This document shows, piece by piece, positions 47,468-55,697 of a DNA stretch of 64,000 nt. Within the stretch, counting starts at the first letter, position 1. The number at the start of each line of letters is the position of its first letter. This stretch comes from Eudoraea chungangensis (GTDB taxonomy: Bacteria > Bacteroidota > Bacteroidia > Flavobacteriales > Flavobacteriaceae). The position numbers and the translations under genes were made by a program. The stretch covers positions 620,001 to 684,000 of the forward strand of contig NZ_JARDUB010000003.1 in the NCBI RefSeq assembly GCF_029360665.1, written 5' to 3'. A model generated the notes under the pieces. That model was given only the letters and a program-made list of their open reading frames with translations, did not search any database and was not told the origin of the DNA.

Positions 47468-47606
47468 GTTAATTCTCGCTCTAGCAAAGGCTTTAGCAAT
47501 TCCGCGAAAATTCAGAGATGGTAGAATCTACCGACTAAACTAAGGGACCGACGTACTCCTTTAAAAATAAACATAAATTAGTAAATAGCTGTTATACATT
47601 GTTGGC
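47461..47606. repeat. attC-like intergenic element E2
   Basis: Stretch between the Ntn-hydrolase start and the Pr6Pr stop. It ends with TTATACATTGTTGGC. The other copies of this end box are at 49720-49725 and, as GTTCGC, at 55570-55575. The first end (CACGTTAATTC) is less clear. An inner GGTAG/CTACC hairpin is present. The box overlaps the last codons of the Pr6Pr gene. Confidence 0.45.
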
Positions 47607-48224
47607 AACAGATTTTTTACTTACCATCTTTCCGATATAATAGAATACTAGTAATAAAACTATTATTAAGGATAATAAAAACAAAGAGTTTAGGACTACC
47701 TTTTGAAATCCCAACGTTTGTACATCCAAGAATGGATAAGGGTAGAAGTTCGAAAAGAAACCTCTTATTAAAACAAATGTTATATAACCTATTGGATAAA
47801 ATACCCATTTCAAAAGGCTTTTTAGATCAACAATACTTTTCTTGGTTGAAAGAATCCACAGGACTAAAGTACCTACGGGAACAATTGTATGGTGTATTTC
47901 ACTCAGGATCATTGATAGGCCTTTCGGATCCCAAATAGGCTTCAATGCAATGTGATATACTATTCCAACAACTAGTATAAAGGCTGTTAGTGCAGTTAGT
48001 GTCTCAGGTTTTTGCAGCCTAGGATTTAAATAAGGCCCCATATTTACTAACTGACCGGTACAATAGATAGTGACTAATAGATTGGTAAGTATTGTAAAAT
48101 AACTGAAAAACTGCACTGCTGATTCTAATGGGGAATAGGTTGCTTCTACAATTCGGAGATATAATCTTACAATTAAAGTTAACCATCCAAGAGCTGTAAG
48201 TATTACAAGGATCGCTTTTCTCAT
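47592..48224 (-). CDS. Pr6Pr-family membrane protein
   Basis: A 210-residue protein with six hydrophobic segments. The pattern FSYFTILTNLLVTIYC, IYHIALKPIWDPKG and FYPIGYITFVLIRG resembles the Pr6Pr/FAR-17a family; function is not established. The stop lies inside the downstream repeat element, so the last residues (VANNV) are encoded by the repeat. It lies 32 bases downstream of the esterase gene on the same strand. Confidence 0.72.
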   Translation of the reverse strand: MRKAILVILTALGWLTLIVRLYLRIVEATYSPLESAVQFFSYFTILTNLLVTIYCTGQLVNMGPYLNPRLQKPETLTALTAFILVVGIVYHIALKPIWDPKGLSMILSEIHHTIVPVGTLVLWILSTKKSIVDLKSLLKWVFYPIGYITFVLIRGFFSNFYPYPFLDVQTLGFQKVVLNSLFLLSLIIVLLLVFYYIGKMVSKKSVANNV

Positions 48225-48256
48225 TCTTTTCTAATTGTAGCTAAGGATCTCGGTTA

Positions 48257-49261
48257 TTATTTTAAATGCTTATCTAAAAACGCTATTAACCTTTCTTGAA
48301 GAGATATACGTGTAGCATCATCTCCCAAAGACACAGAATTCCTTGGGTAAAAGTGTCCAAATCCTGGTATCCATATTAGGTTATAATCCGATTCTACCTC
48401 ATGCATTCTTTTCGTCAGTACTCCGGCAAATTCTAACACAGCAGGCTCGTCAAATTGCGATATAACATGTAGCATTGGAGGAATTTCATTATTGCTTACT
48501 GCCTTATTTAAATTCAATCCAGTAACAACTGGCGATAAAGGAAATACAGCACTTACCGGAACATCTAATCCATAGGTAGCGTTTAATACCGTTGTTGCGC
48601 CGGCTGAATGCCCTCCAAGACCAATTTTTCCAGAATCAATATTGAATTGATCCTCAGTGTTCTTAACAAACTCTACAACTTTTTTTATATCCTCAGCTGC
48701 CGATATTAATGTTTTCCAAATCATTGTTTTTGCTTCTGCCGTCTCCAGTGCTTCTTTACCGTCATATGTTCTGGCTAGATTTGCTCGCTTAACAGCTGTT
48801 TCTGTTATCGCATCTTCCATATTTAATAACCATGACGCATCTAAAGCTGTTTCAGGTACTGGTAATTCATCAGACAATCTGTATTCTACAATAAAACAAA
48901 CATATCCTAGCGGTGTTAGCGTTTGCGCATAATCTTCCATTCTAGAATGAAGGGCTCCATCTTCCGTATAGGGTGCTTGTCGTGGGCCGCCACGCTGAAA
49001 TCCACCACCATGGACTAAAATTACTGCAGGGTATGGTGGTTTTTTTTGCAGGTCTTTGGTATAATCTTTATTTGCATTTGAGGGCAAGTATATATCTAAT
49101 AATAAATCCCGCTCAACTATTTTTCCTTCTACCGTTACTTTTCCTTTTCCATATGGCACATCTGTTAGGGTTTCATAACCTAAATTAGGTTTTTCTTGAC
49201 TAAAAGAAAAATTCATAAAAACTATGATAAAAATAAAGGTACACAGGTCTTTTTTATTCAT
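48257..49261 (-). CDS. Exported alpha/beta hydrolase (esterase/lipase, BD-FAE-like)
   Basis: A 334-residue protein with a signal peptide (FMNFSFSQ). ILVHGGGFQRGG is the oxyanion-hole HGGG motif, the nucleophile elbow is GLGGHSAGATT, and the late His lies in IPGFGHFYPRNS. It follows the hormone-sensitive-lipase-like carboxylesterase plan. The substrate may be an acylated sugar or other ester. It could form a two-gene cassette with the Pr6Pr gene. Confidence 0.85.
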   Translation of the reverse strand: MNKKDLCTFIFIIVFMNFSFSQEKPNLGYETLTDVPYGKGKVTVEGKIVERDLLLDIYLPSNANKDYTKDLQKKPPYPAVILVHGGGFQRGGPRQAPYTEDGALHSRMEDYAQTLTPLGYVCFIVEYRLSDELPVPETALDASWLLNMEDAITETAVKRANLARTYDGKEALETAEAKTMIWKTLISAAEDIKKVVEFVKNTEDQFNIDSGKIGLGGHSAGATTVLNATYGLDVPVSAVFPLSPVVTGLNLNKAVSNNEIPPMLHVISQFDEPAVLEFAGVLTKRMHEVESDYNLIWIPGFGHFYPRNSVSLGDDATRISLQERLIAFLDKHLK

Positions 49262-49393
49262 GTTAAACTGTTTGTTATGGGTTTTTATATAATTAGTAAA
49301 GGGGAATCGGTTACGCTTTTTGAACAGAATACTAAGTTAATTACTTCCGAGGGATTTCCGATAAGGAAATTAAAAAGTAATTAATATTACAGT

Positions 49394-49513
49394 TTATTCT
49401 ATAAGAATACCGATAACAACGAGCACTATTTCACCAATTGCATATTTAAAATACTTTATAGTATTACCTTCGGAAAGTAGTTGCTGTCTTATTTGTCTAA
49501 CGAATGTTAGCAT
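49394..49513 (-). pseudogene. Truncated copy of a DUF6090 gene (5' end only)
   Basis: The 133-base block 49406-49538 matches 53855-53987 with four differences. It contains the leader and the first 38 codons of a DUF6090 protein (MLTFVRQIRQQLLSEGNTIK...). The homology then stops and the frame ends after one more codon. This is a 5' fragment left by recombination, lying directly against an attC-like element (49537 onward). Confidence 0.85.
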
Positions 49514-49536
49514 TAGTAGTGGTTGATTTTAATGAA

Positions 49537-49725
49537 GCTAGCATTCGGTATTAGAAGCATAGGGCAATAAATAAGCACCATCGTTTCGATTAAGAACTTA
49601 GTTCTTTATAATGGTTTACATGCTTTTTTACTTAATTGCCAAATTTTATATTTAGCGGACTTTATGAATATACAATGGCGTTTGAATTAACCCCATACGC
49701 CCTATGTTTTTAATACATTGTTGGC
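49537..49725. repeat. attC-like intergenic element E3
   Basis: Ends form an inverted repeat: GCTAGCATTCGGTATTA at the left against GCCAACAATGTATTA (reverse complement of the right end). The right box lies 9 bases beyond the stop codon of the CMD gene, and the left box lies 23 bases upstream of the DUF6090 fragment's ATG. The interior (about 150 bases) shows nothing else. Confidence 0.6.
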
Positions 49726-49733
49726 AATAGTAT

Positions 49734-50186
49734 TTAATTACTTGCCTCGTAGTTTCCTGGAATAAACCGAAATGTTTTCATTAATCTAGTCCAAGTATTT
49801 ATTTGAGAAATCGCTAAAGTCAGCATACAAATTTCTTCTTTTGAAAAGAAATTTAATAATGGATTATAAAATTTATCTGAAATGGGCTCACTAGGTAATT
49901 CTGTTAAAATATCTGTGAATTTAAGTACTGCTCTTTCTTGATCCGTAAAATAGGGGGTTTCTTCCCAAACACATAAAGATGACAATCTCAAGTCATTTTC
50001 GTTAGTTTTTTTTAATTCTTTATGATGCATATCAACGCAATATGCACACCCATTCTTTTGAGCTACTCTTAGTCTCATTATTTCAAGCAATTTAAAATCT
50101 AAGGTAGATTCATTAATGAAGCTTTCAGTTTTCAATAAAATGTCAAACATTCCATTGGGAATATCTTGATAGTTAATTCGTTCCAT
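49734..50186 (-). CDS. Carboxymuconolactone decarboxylase (AhpD-like) family protein
   Basis: A 150-residue protein with the AhpD-type motif NGCAYCVDMHHKE (CxxC plus His, about residues 45-55), used in redox or peroxide-linked chemistry. The fold is all alpha with a LRVAQKNGC lead-in. It lies 64 bases downstream of a Crp/Fnr regulator on the same strand, a frequent pairing. Its substrate is unknown. Confidence 0.85.
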   Translation of the reverse strand: MERINYQDIPNGMFDILLKTESFINESTLDFKLLEIMRLRVAQKNGCAYCVDMHHKELKKTNENDLRLSSLCVWEETPYFTDQERAVLKFTDILTELPSEPISDKFYNPLLNFFSKEEICMLTLAISQINTWTRLMKTFRFIPGNYEASN

Positions 50187-50250
50187 AATTCTGTTTTTAA
50201 ATTATAGCACGAAGGTATATTCAGGCTTAACCATAAATCCTTAAGATATC

Positions 50251-50826
50251 TTAAGAACTGTGTTTTTTTCGAACTTCGCTTAAATACTCTGGTGTAATGT
50301 CAAGGTAAGATGCTATCATGTATTGAGGAACTCTTTGAGAAAAATCAGGTATCTGTTCAATCATGTCGTAATAACGTTCTCTGCTATTTTTTTTCATATA
50401 GATATCGCTTTTTCTTTGAATAGCAATTATCATATTAGCATAGATTTTTCGAAAGGCCTGCTCTAATTTAGGGATTTCTGCATATAAATATTCAAGTTCT
50501 TCTTTCGTAATTTGAAGAACTGTAGTTTCTTCTATCGCTTGAATAGAGTTTATAGAAAGTGTTTGATTTATAAAGCTGTCTAGATTAGAAATCCACCAGT
50601 TTTCTATTGCAAAAACACTAATGTTTTCATTTCCATTATCCTCTACTCTAAATTGGCGAACTAATCCTTTTAGAATAAAGAATTTGTATTTACAGATATT
50701 GTTTTGTTTTAATAAAAAATCCTTTTTCTTATATGTCTTAACAGAACATTTTTTATAGATTGTCTCTATTTCCAGCTTGTTAAAATTGGAATACCGAATT
50801 AAGTATTTTGCCAGTTGTTCCTTCAT
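50251..50826 (-). CDS. Crp/Fnr-family transcriptional regulator
   Basis: A 191-residue protein with an N-terminal cyclic-nucleotide-binding-like beta barrel (FLLKQNNICKYKFFILKGLVRQF) and a C-terminal winged-helix part (RVPQYMIASYLDITPEYLSEVRKKH). The CMD gene just downstream is the likely target (inference). Cargo with its own regulator is notable in a cassette-like region. Confidence 0.85.
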   Translation of the reverse strand: MKEQLAKYLIRYSNFNKLEIETIYKKCSVKTYKKKDFLLKQNNICKYKFFILKGLVRQFRVEDNGNENISVFAIENWWISNLDSFINQTLSINSIQAIEETTVLQITKEELEYLYAEIPKLEQAFRKIYANMIIAIQRKSDIYMKKNSRERYYDMIEQIPDFSQRVPQYMIASYLDITPEYLSEVRKKHSS

Positions 50827-50841
50827 TTAATACGTAAAATT

Positions 50842-50958
50842 GCCAACAACGTCCAATTGTCATCTATAAGCTTAACATTCAGATACCTTTAAAAGTACCT
50901 CCTTACAATAGCCTTTGCAAATAGCTAAATTAACGTATGGGCGTTTGTGTTTGTTATC
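50842..50958. repeat. attC-like intergenic element E4
   Basis: Begins at GCCAACAACG, 16 bases upstream of the Crp/Fnr start, and ends at GTTTGTGTTTGTTATC next to the stop of the TPR-esterase gene. The end pairing is weaker than in other copies. Confidence 0.35.
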
Positions 50959-50964
50959 ACTTGT

Positions 50965-52143
50965 TCATTCTTTATTTACTGAAAGTTCTGCTGCCTTCTT
51001 GAAGTATTTTTCCGATTCTGCCCTGTTGTTTAAGGACTTGTAGACATTCCCAATTCTCTTTAACAAATCACTTGAATCAGGAAACTCCACTAGCATGGTG
51101 TTATATATATCCAAAGCCTTTTCAAAATTCCTGTTTTTCTCATGATACTCTGCAATTTCAAAGCAGCGGTATTTCATGTCCCTAATAAAGTCATCATTTA
51201 CTAGTTCATCTGCGAAGATATTAAAATGGTCGTAGTCATTTGCTTGAATAGCACTTCTAATGATGGTGTATTTAGACCAGTTAGACAACTCTGGTGAAAA
51301 GCCATATTTTCGACCTCTTTCTCTGGCATAGGCATAGGCATAATCCAAGCCACCGGCTCCAATGAACTTTTGAAGATTAGGTGCGTGAAGTTCATAATAA
51401 TATTCAAAATACGACCTAATACCATGGTATAGCGTAGGAAAGCCCGTCGAGTGATGTTCTTCATTAGAGAATTTTGTAAAGGTCCAATCCAAGTCTTTGA
51501 TTGCATTACTGGAAAGCACAGAATCAAGTTTATTTACAGCATGATTGATTTGAAATTCATCATGGCTCACTGAAAAGTACAACTTGGTGTTGAGACTTGA
51601 ATAATCTGCCAATGAATCTGTTTCATCCCAAATTGGAATTGGACTGGCTAGCAGATAGCTATCAAAAGAAATAGTATCGTCGAGCATGATGTCGAAGGCA
51701 AGACCCGCTGCGTATTGCCATCCGAAAAGTAACTTTTCATCATTGGTATGATAACTATCCTCGATAAATGGGAGTACTTCTGAAGTAATAAATTCAATGA
51801 ATTTATCTTCTTGAGCTCCAAAAAGATCATAACGTTCTGGAAAAGGAGTATTGATTCCCACAACAATAAATTCTGGTGTGAGCTTGAATTGTTTAAATGT
51901 TTTACTTAGACTGACCGCATGGTGGAAGAATAGTTGTCCATCAAGCAAATAAAGAACAGGGTAATTCGAACCTGAATCGGTGTAACTAGGAGGCAGAAAG
52001 ATCTGTATTTGTCTTTGTTCTCCCAATATCTTAGAATGAACAACATGATTTATAATATCAACGTCTTCTTGCTGTGAGAATTGACCATTGACTGGAAAAG
52101 AAAGTAAACAGAATATACCAAATAGAATTGTAAAATGTTTCAT
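50965..52143 (-). CDS. Esterase-fold protein with missing nucleophile and C-terminal TPRs
   Basis: A 392-residue exported protein with a signal peptide ending at FPVNGQ. The alpha/beta-hydrolase part is Fes/esterase-D like (RQIQIFLPPSYTDSGSNYPVLYLLDG). The expected GxSxGG elbow reads LFGWQYAAG, with Gln in the serine position, so it may lack esterase activity. TPR repeats follow (about 320-390: EKNRNFEKALDIYNTML, LKRIGNVYKSLNNRAESEKYF). Possible binding or scaffold protein. Confidence 0.75.
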   Translation of the reverse strand: MKHFTILFGIFCLLSFPVNGQFSQQEDVDIINHVVHSKILGEQRQIQIFLPPSYTDSGSNYPVLYLLDGQLFFHHAVSLSKTFKQFKLTPEFIVVGINTPFPERYDLFGAQEDKFIEFITSEVLPFIEDSYHTNDEKLLFGWQYAAGLAFDIMLDDTISFDSYLLASPIPIWDETDSLADYSSLNTKLYFSVSHDEFQINHAVNKLDSVLSSNAIKDLDWTFTKFSNEEHHSTGFPTLYHGIRSYFEYYYELHAPNLQKFIGAGGLDYAYAYARERGRKYGFSPELSNWSKYTIIRSAIQANDYDHFNIFADELVNDDFIRDMKYRCFEIAEYHEKNRNFEKALDIYNTMLVEFPDSSDLLKRIGNVYKSLNNRAESEKYFKKAAELSVNKE

Positions 52144-52473
52144 GATAAAGAATGTGATCTTTTGATTTATCTTTTTGAAAAGACGAGAATAGCTTTAAAA
52201 TTTGGACTTTTACATAACTAAGGAAATTTTAACAATTAATTCGCATTTCAAATAAGTTTTGTAGTGAGCCAAGTTATAAGGTTTGCCTATGCGCAGTACA
52301 GATTGAAAAACCGAAGCTTTCAATCTGCGGCAAACAGCAGCCAAAGCTGGGATTTCTGTTTTTAAATTTATTCAGTAAATATGTTTAAGAGGAGTTTTTC
52401 AGGATAGAAGCACCAACTATTGGACCATCTCTTCAGGCCACATTGCGTACAGGGTTTGTTGTGATTAGTGATT
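52144..52473. other. 330-base gap with nested hairpin (element E5)
   Basis: Between the TPR-esterase and methyltransferase genes. GTTTGCC (52281-52287) pairs with GGCAAAC (52329-52335). Inside it AGATTGAAA (52300-52308) pairs with TTTCAATCT (52318-52326). The arms are unequal (12 versus 2 unpaired bases), as in folded attC sites. GGTTTGTTGTGATTAGTG lies close to the methyltransferase stop. No convincing ORF is seen. Confidence 0.5.
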
Positions 52474-53040
52474 TCATTTTTCAACGACTATCATTCTGCA
52501 GTCCGTTACAGATTTATGTCCAGTGTCACTGTCTTCAAACGAGTATGTAAATTTCTTATCAGTCAATCTTGAAAGTTCTTTTTCATAGTCAAGTGCCTGA
52601 TTTAAAATTTGAGCTTTGTCGCCAGTGTCCTGAATACATACCACTATGAGACAACCCTTTCTAATATCTGAAACTATTCTTTTGACCAGTCCAATTTCCT
52701 TTTCCCTATCTTTCTTTGCAAAATGAAACATACTATCTAAGAGAACTATATCGAACTCGTGATATCGGTCGAATGAATAGATATCTCCGACTTGTCCGTA
52801 CAAATTCAGATTTTCGATTTCAACGATTTTGTTCATTTGTTCGATACCAACTTTTGAGTTGTCAATTCCTGTCACAGCATATCCAAGTCGAGCCAAAGCA
52901 ATTGCATCTCTGCCTTGTCCACAACCTAGGTCAAGCACTTTTCCTTTTTTAGGATAATTCGAAATAAACTCAACCAATTCAGGATAAGGTTCACCAAATA
53001 AGTCTTTAGTTTGATAGTATTTGTCGTAGGTTCCTGTCAT
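52474..53040 (-). CDS. Class I SAM-dependent methyltransferase (TehB-like)
   Basis: A 188-residue methyltransferase with a strong SAM-binding motif (KVLDLGCGQGRDAIALARLGY, about residues 35-55), the acidic VTGIDNSKVG and the motif DIVLLDSMFHF. It resembles TehB and other small detoxifying methyltransferases, but the substrate is unknown. It has a single-gene layout between two structured elements. Confidence 0.85.
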   Translation of the reverse strand: MTGTYDKYYQTKDLFGEPYPELVEFISNYPKKGKVLDLGCGQGRDAIALARLGYAVTGIDNSKVGIEQMNKIVEIENLNLYGQVGDIYSFDRYHEFDIVLLDSMFHFAKKDREKEIGLVKRIVSDIRKGCLIVVCIQDTGDKAQILNQALDYEKELSRLTDKKFTYSFEDSDTGHKSVTDCRMIVVEK

Positions 53041-53060
53041 TTCGTTTTTTTACTTTAAGT

Positions 53061-53155
53061 ACAACGAACGGCTATATGACGTACCAGCAAATTCGGGGAG
53101 TGTGTAGGCTCGCATTGAATTTCCCGTGGCCTGCCTCGCTGGCATGGACGAATAA
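53061..53155. repeat. attC-like intergenic element E6
   Basis: Begins ACAACGAACGGC near the methyltransferase start and ends near the DUF6090 stop. CCAGC...GCTGG and AAATTC...GAATTT are nested inverted repeats inside. Confidence 0.45.
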
Positions 53156-53161
53156 CTATTT

Positions 53162-53962
53162 TTAGCCTCTCGCTTTTTTTATTTCACGATCTAAAGTTTC
53201 AATTATTTTTTGCATTTTTTCCTTAAGTGATTGCCCTTCTAAATTGCAAACTTGAGAAAAAGTGAAAATAAATGTTACCAAGCCTTCAAGACGTGGATCT
53301 TTTAAAATGGATTGAACATCTATTTCTTTAGGACTTTTTCCCATGGTCAATGTTTGGTCGTTTTTCCCTTTATCCAAAAAGCCCATTCTAAGTTCTTGTG
53401 CCTTCCAAAAAACATGGTTCGCATTTCGCATTATTCCAACTTCTTTCATGTAAGGAATGATATCAGAAATATAATGGTCATGTTGGATTAATTCAGACTC
53501 CTTGTATGACCTAATATCTGAAGTCCAATGGGATAGTAATTGCTTTAGGGTGTCATTCCTTATCAATTTAATATTTCCAGAATTTATTATATCAATTTCA
53601 ATTGGATCAAAAGTGGGGTCCATAAAAAAAGTCGCAAATATCATTGAAAGAGAATCTTCACTTATTAGTATTTCTTTTGAAGTAATTTCAAAAACATTAA
53701 GACTTTCTTCAATCAATTTACGTCTCATTTCAATCTTATTTTCCAATTGAAGTAAATTCGCTTTGTAATCGGATTTAAGTTGTTTAAGGATTACTTGCTC
53801 TTGCTCAATGTCCTTTTGTTTTCTATTATAATTATTGATTGCTAGAGCAATTAAAATACCGATAACAACGAGCACTATTTCCCCAATTGCATATTTAAAA
53901 TACTTTATAGTATTACCTTCGGAAAGTAGTTGCTGTCTTATTTGTCTAAAGAATGTTAGCAT
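53162..53962 (-). CDS. DUF6090-family protein, copy 1
   Basis: A 266-residue protein from the ATG at 53962 (MLTFFRQIRQQLLSEG). The N-terminal signature is R-Q-I-R-Q-x-L-L-S-E-x(4)-K-Y-x-K-Y-A-x-G-E, then a single membrane helix (IVLVVIGILIALAIN) and a long helical, charged remainder with predicted coiled coil. Such proteins occur in many copies in flavobacteria; function is unknown. A 133-base near-copy of its start lies at 49.4 kb. Confidence 0.85.
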   Translation of the reverse strand: MLTFFRQIRQQLLSEGNTIKYFKYAIGEIVLVVIGILIALAINNYNRKQKDIEQEQVILKQLKSDYKANLLQLENKIEMRRKLIEESLNVFEITSKEILISEDSLSMIFATFFMDPTFDPIEIDIINSGNIKLIRNDTLKQLLSHWTSDIRSYKESELIQHDHYISDIIPYMKEVGIMRNANHVFWKAQELRMGFLDKGKNDQTLTMGKSPKEIDVQSILKDPRLEGLVTFIFTFSQVCNLEGQSLKEKMQKIIETLDREIKKARG

Positions 53963-53985
53963 TAGTAGTGGTTGGTTATAATGAA
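53963..53985 (-). promoter_or_regulatory. Conserved DUF6090 leader
   Basis: The 23 bases before the ATG (containing AACCAACCACTACTA on the minus strand) recur before the DUF6090 copies at 62.9 kb, 59.4 kb and the fragment at 49.5 kb. In each of the well-preserved cases it sits between an element end box and the ATG. Confidence 0.6.
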
Positions 53986-54042
53986 GCACAACGTTTGTGT
54001 GCAGTGCGTATCCCGCAGGTATGTACTTTATGCTGTGTTGGC
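53986..54042. repeat. attC-like intergenic element E7
   Basis: The shortest and clearest copy (57 bases). GCACAAC at the left and GTTGGC at the right are inverted. Inside, GTGCGTA pairs with TATGTAC (two wobbles) around CCCGCAGG. The right box abuts the stop of the lipoprotein gene, and the left box abuts the DUF6090 leader. Confidence 0.65.
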
Positions 54043-54043
54043 A

Positions 54044-55306
54044 TTAGTGTTTTACTCTTTGATAGTTTAAGGTATTTCCTCTCCCAAGATAAGATAGAGA
54101 TAAATTCTTTTCATCCATGGAAATGATATACCAGCACAATTCACTCTTTAGTCCAGAGATATAATCATCTTCTTTAGATGCTGTGCCCTCACCATTTATA
54201 CAATTGTTAGATAAAATATACGCTTCAATATCTTCAGCACCTGAATTGGTTTCTATTTTGAAACTACTTGTAAATTCAATAAAATTGTTTTCATCATTAG
54301 TGCTTTTCCACTGTCCTATAAGCAGACTTTTGCGTAGACCTTCTTTTACAAACCTTTCACTTGTTATCGGATTATAATGTCCCCCTCTTCCGTCATCAGA
54401 ATAGGAAATGACAGTAGGGTTTTCAGATACTATTTTTAGCTCAAATTTCCCTGAGTTGTATTTTCCTTTAAGAACACCTGAACTTTCAGCTGCGGGAACA
54501 AAATAATCTTCATTACTGAATTTAATAGAATAGCCATTTTCATCTTCCCTTTTTATTTGAAAATATGCAGGATCAATAGGGCTAGATGAATTTTCTTTCT
54601 TCCAGTAACCTATAATACTGCCATCTGAAATATGCTTATCCTCTTTTTTGATACTAAATATTAAATTCTTGCCTTGAAACGCTCCTTTGTTATCAATAGT
54701 AAATTGATCCTCCTTCCAAATTTCCTCTTCTGATGGCTCTTGGTCATAGTTGGCTCTATACATTGTTCTGCTAATACTATCTTTTGAGATTTTTGATTCC
54801 AAATGTGTAAAGCCTTCAATATAATCCCCTTGTGTAATTAAAAGAAAATCAATCATACGCCCTTTTTTATCATAATTAACTAAGTACGATTCATACCAAC
54901 TGTTTCTATCTTCAAAGCCAATAATAAAAGAGTAATAATCAGTTGAAAAATTAACTGATTCAGTAATCAGACAGTTTCGATTTAAATTAACTGTCGGTTT
55001 TATTTTAAATAAATCTAACGTATTGAAAAAAGACTGATTGATAGTTTTCTGTAATTTGACATGCCTATCAATTTCTAAATCAATCGTGTTTTCTTGTATA
55101 TCTTTTTCTATTAAGAATTTTTCAGCATTGTTAAGCTCTCTGTTTTCAATCAAAAAAGGTTTTACCTCAAATGATACTTGTTTAGGTTCTTCAATTATAT
55201 CATCAGTAACCTTAGAAGTTTCAAACTGTTTATTGCCTCCTTTTGAATCGTTGCAAGCGCTTAGCAGTAGTATTGAAAGGCCTATAAGTGGTATTATCTT
55301 ATTCAT
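54044..55306 (-). CDS. Lipoprotein of unknown function
   Basis: A 420-residue protein with a lipoprotein signal (LSILLLSACNDSKGG). The rest is mostly polar, with repeated SIIGYWKKENSS and LLIGQWKSTNDEN segments suggesting two lipocalin-like or similar beta-rich units. No family is recognised with confidence. It is probably attached to the outer membrane. Its stop overlaps the end box of element E7. Confidence 0.65.
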   Translation of the reverse strand: MNKIIPLIGLSILLLSACNDSKGGNKQFETSKVTDDIIEEPKQVSFEVKPFLIENRELNNAEKFLIEKDIQENTIDLEIDRHVKLQKTINQSFFNTLDLFKIKPTVNLNRNCLITESVNFSTDYYSFIIGFEDRNSWYESYLVNYDKKGRMIDFLLITQGDYIEGFTHLESKISKDSISRTMYRANYDQEPSEEEIWKEDQFTIDNKGAFQGKNLIFSIKKEDKHISDGSIIGYWKKENSSSPIDPAYFQIKREDENGYSIKFSNEDYFVPAAESSGVLKGKYNSGKFELKIVSENPTVISYSDDGRGGHYNPITSERFVKEGLRKSLLIGQWKSTNDENNFIEFTSSFKIETNSGAEDIEAYILSNNCINGEGTASKEDDYISGLKSELCWYIISMDEKNLSLSYLGRGNTLNYQRVKH

Positions 55307-55697
55307 TTATCTTTTCTATTGAAAGTTGATGTTAGTTCTCGTCATATTAATGCTAACGTGTTTGCGTATGATTAGTTGCATTGGCTGGAACTAAGTGAGC
55401 AAAGTAAAACGAACCAGAGGAAAACCCTACGGATTCTCCGAGTCCATACAGGCTTTGGCAATTCCGAGTGTAACGCTACGCAAGTTTGCACTTTGTGCTC
55501 GTACCTGAGGCATTCGAATCGGCCGAAACGAGCGAGGCGAACTGACACTTTTAATTGCGGTTATACAATGTTCGCAATAGTATTTCAAGGCTATTCCCTG
55601 TCGGCCCCAATAAAGCTATCAAAATGGACAGACATTAATTTTGCCGCTTCACCTCCTATGGCACTCTTACAAACTTGTGAACAGATTAAAAAATAAA
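55307..55697. other. 391-base gap with long repeat element E8
   Basis: Between the lipoprotein start and the sulfatase stop. The element proper is 55352-55575. TGCTAACGTGT at the left is the inverted partner of ACAATGTTCGCA at the right. The interior is GC-richer than its surroundings (GGCATTCGAATCGGCC and others). The last 120 bases carry a short minus-strand open stretch (GGEAAKLMSVHFDSFIGADRE) with no start, perhaps part of a dispersed repeat or a gene remnant. Confidence 0.5.
55352..55575. repeat. attC-like intergenic element E8
   Basis: The longest copy, 224 bases, with GCTAAC/GTTCGC boxes and extended inverted ends. The left box lies 45 bases from the start of the lipoprotein gene. Confidence 0.55.

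Noticed and set aside
49196-49384. 62-codon plus-strand open frame
   Set aside because: Overlaps the start of the esterase gene on the other strand; no features and a poor start.
55376-55696. 106-codon plus-strand open frame
   Set aside because: Runs through the inverted-repeat element and has no recognisable domain; the repeat structure explains the stretch better.
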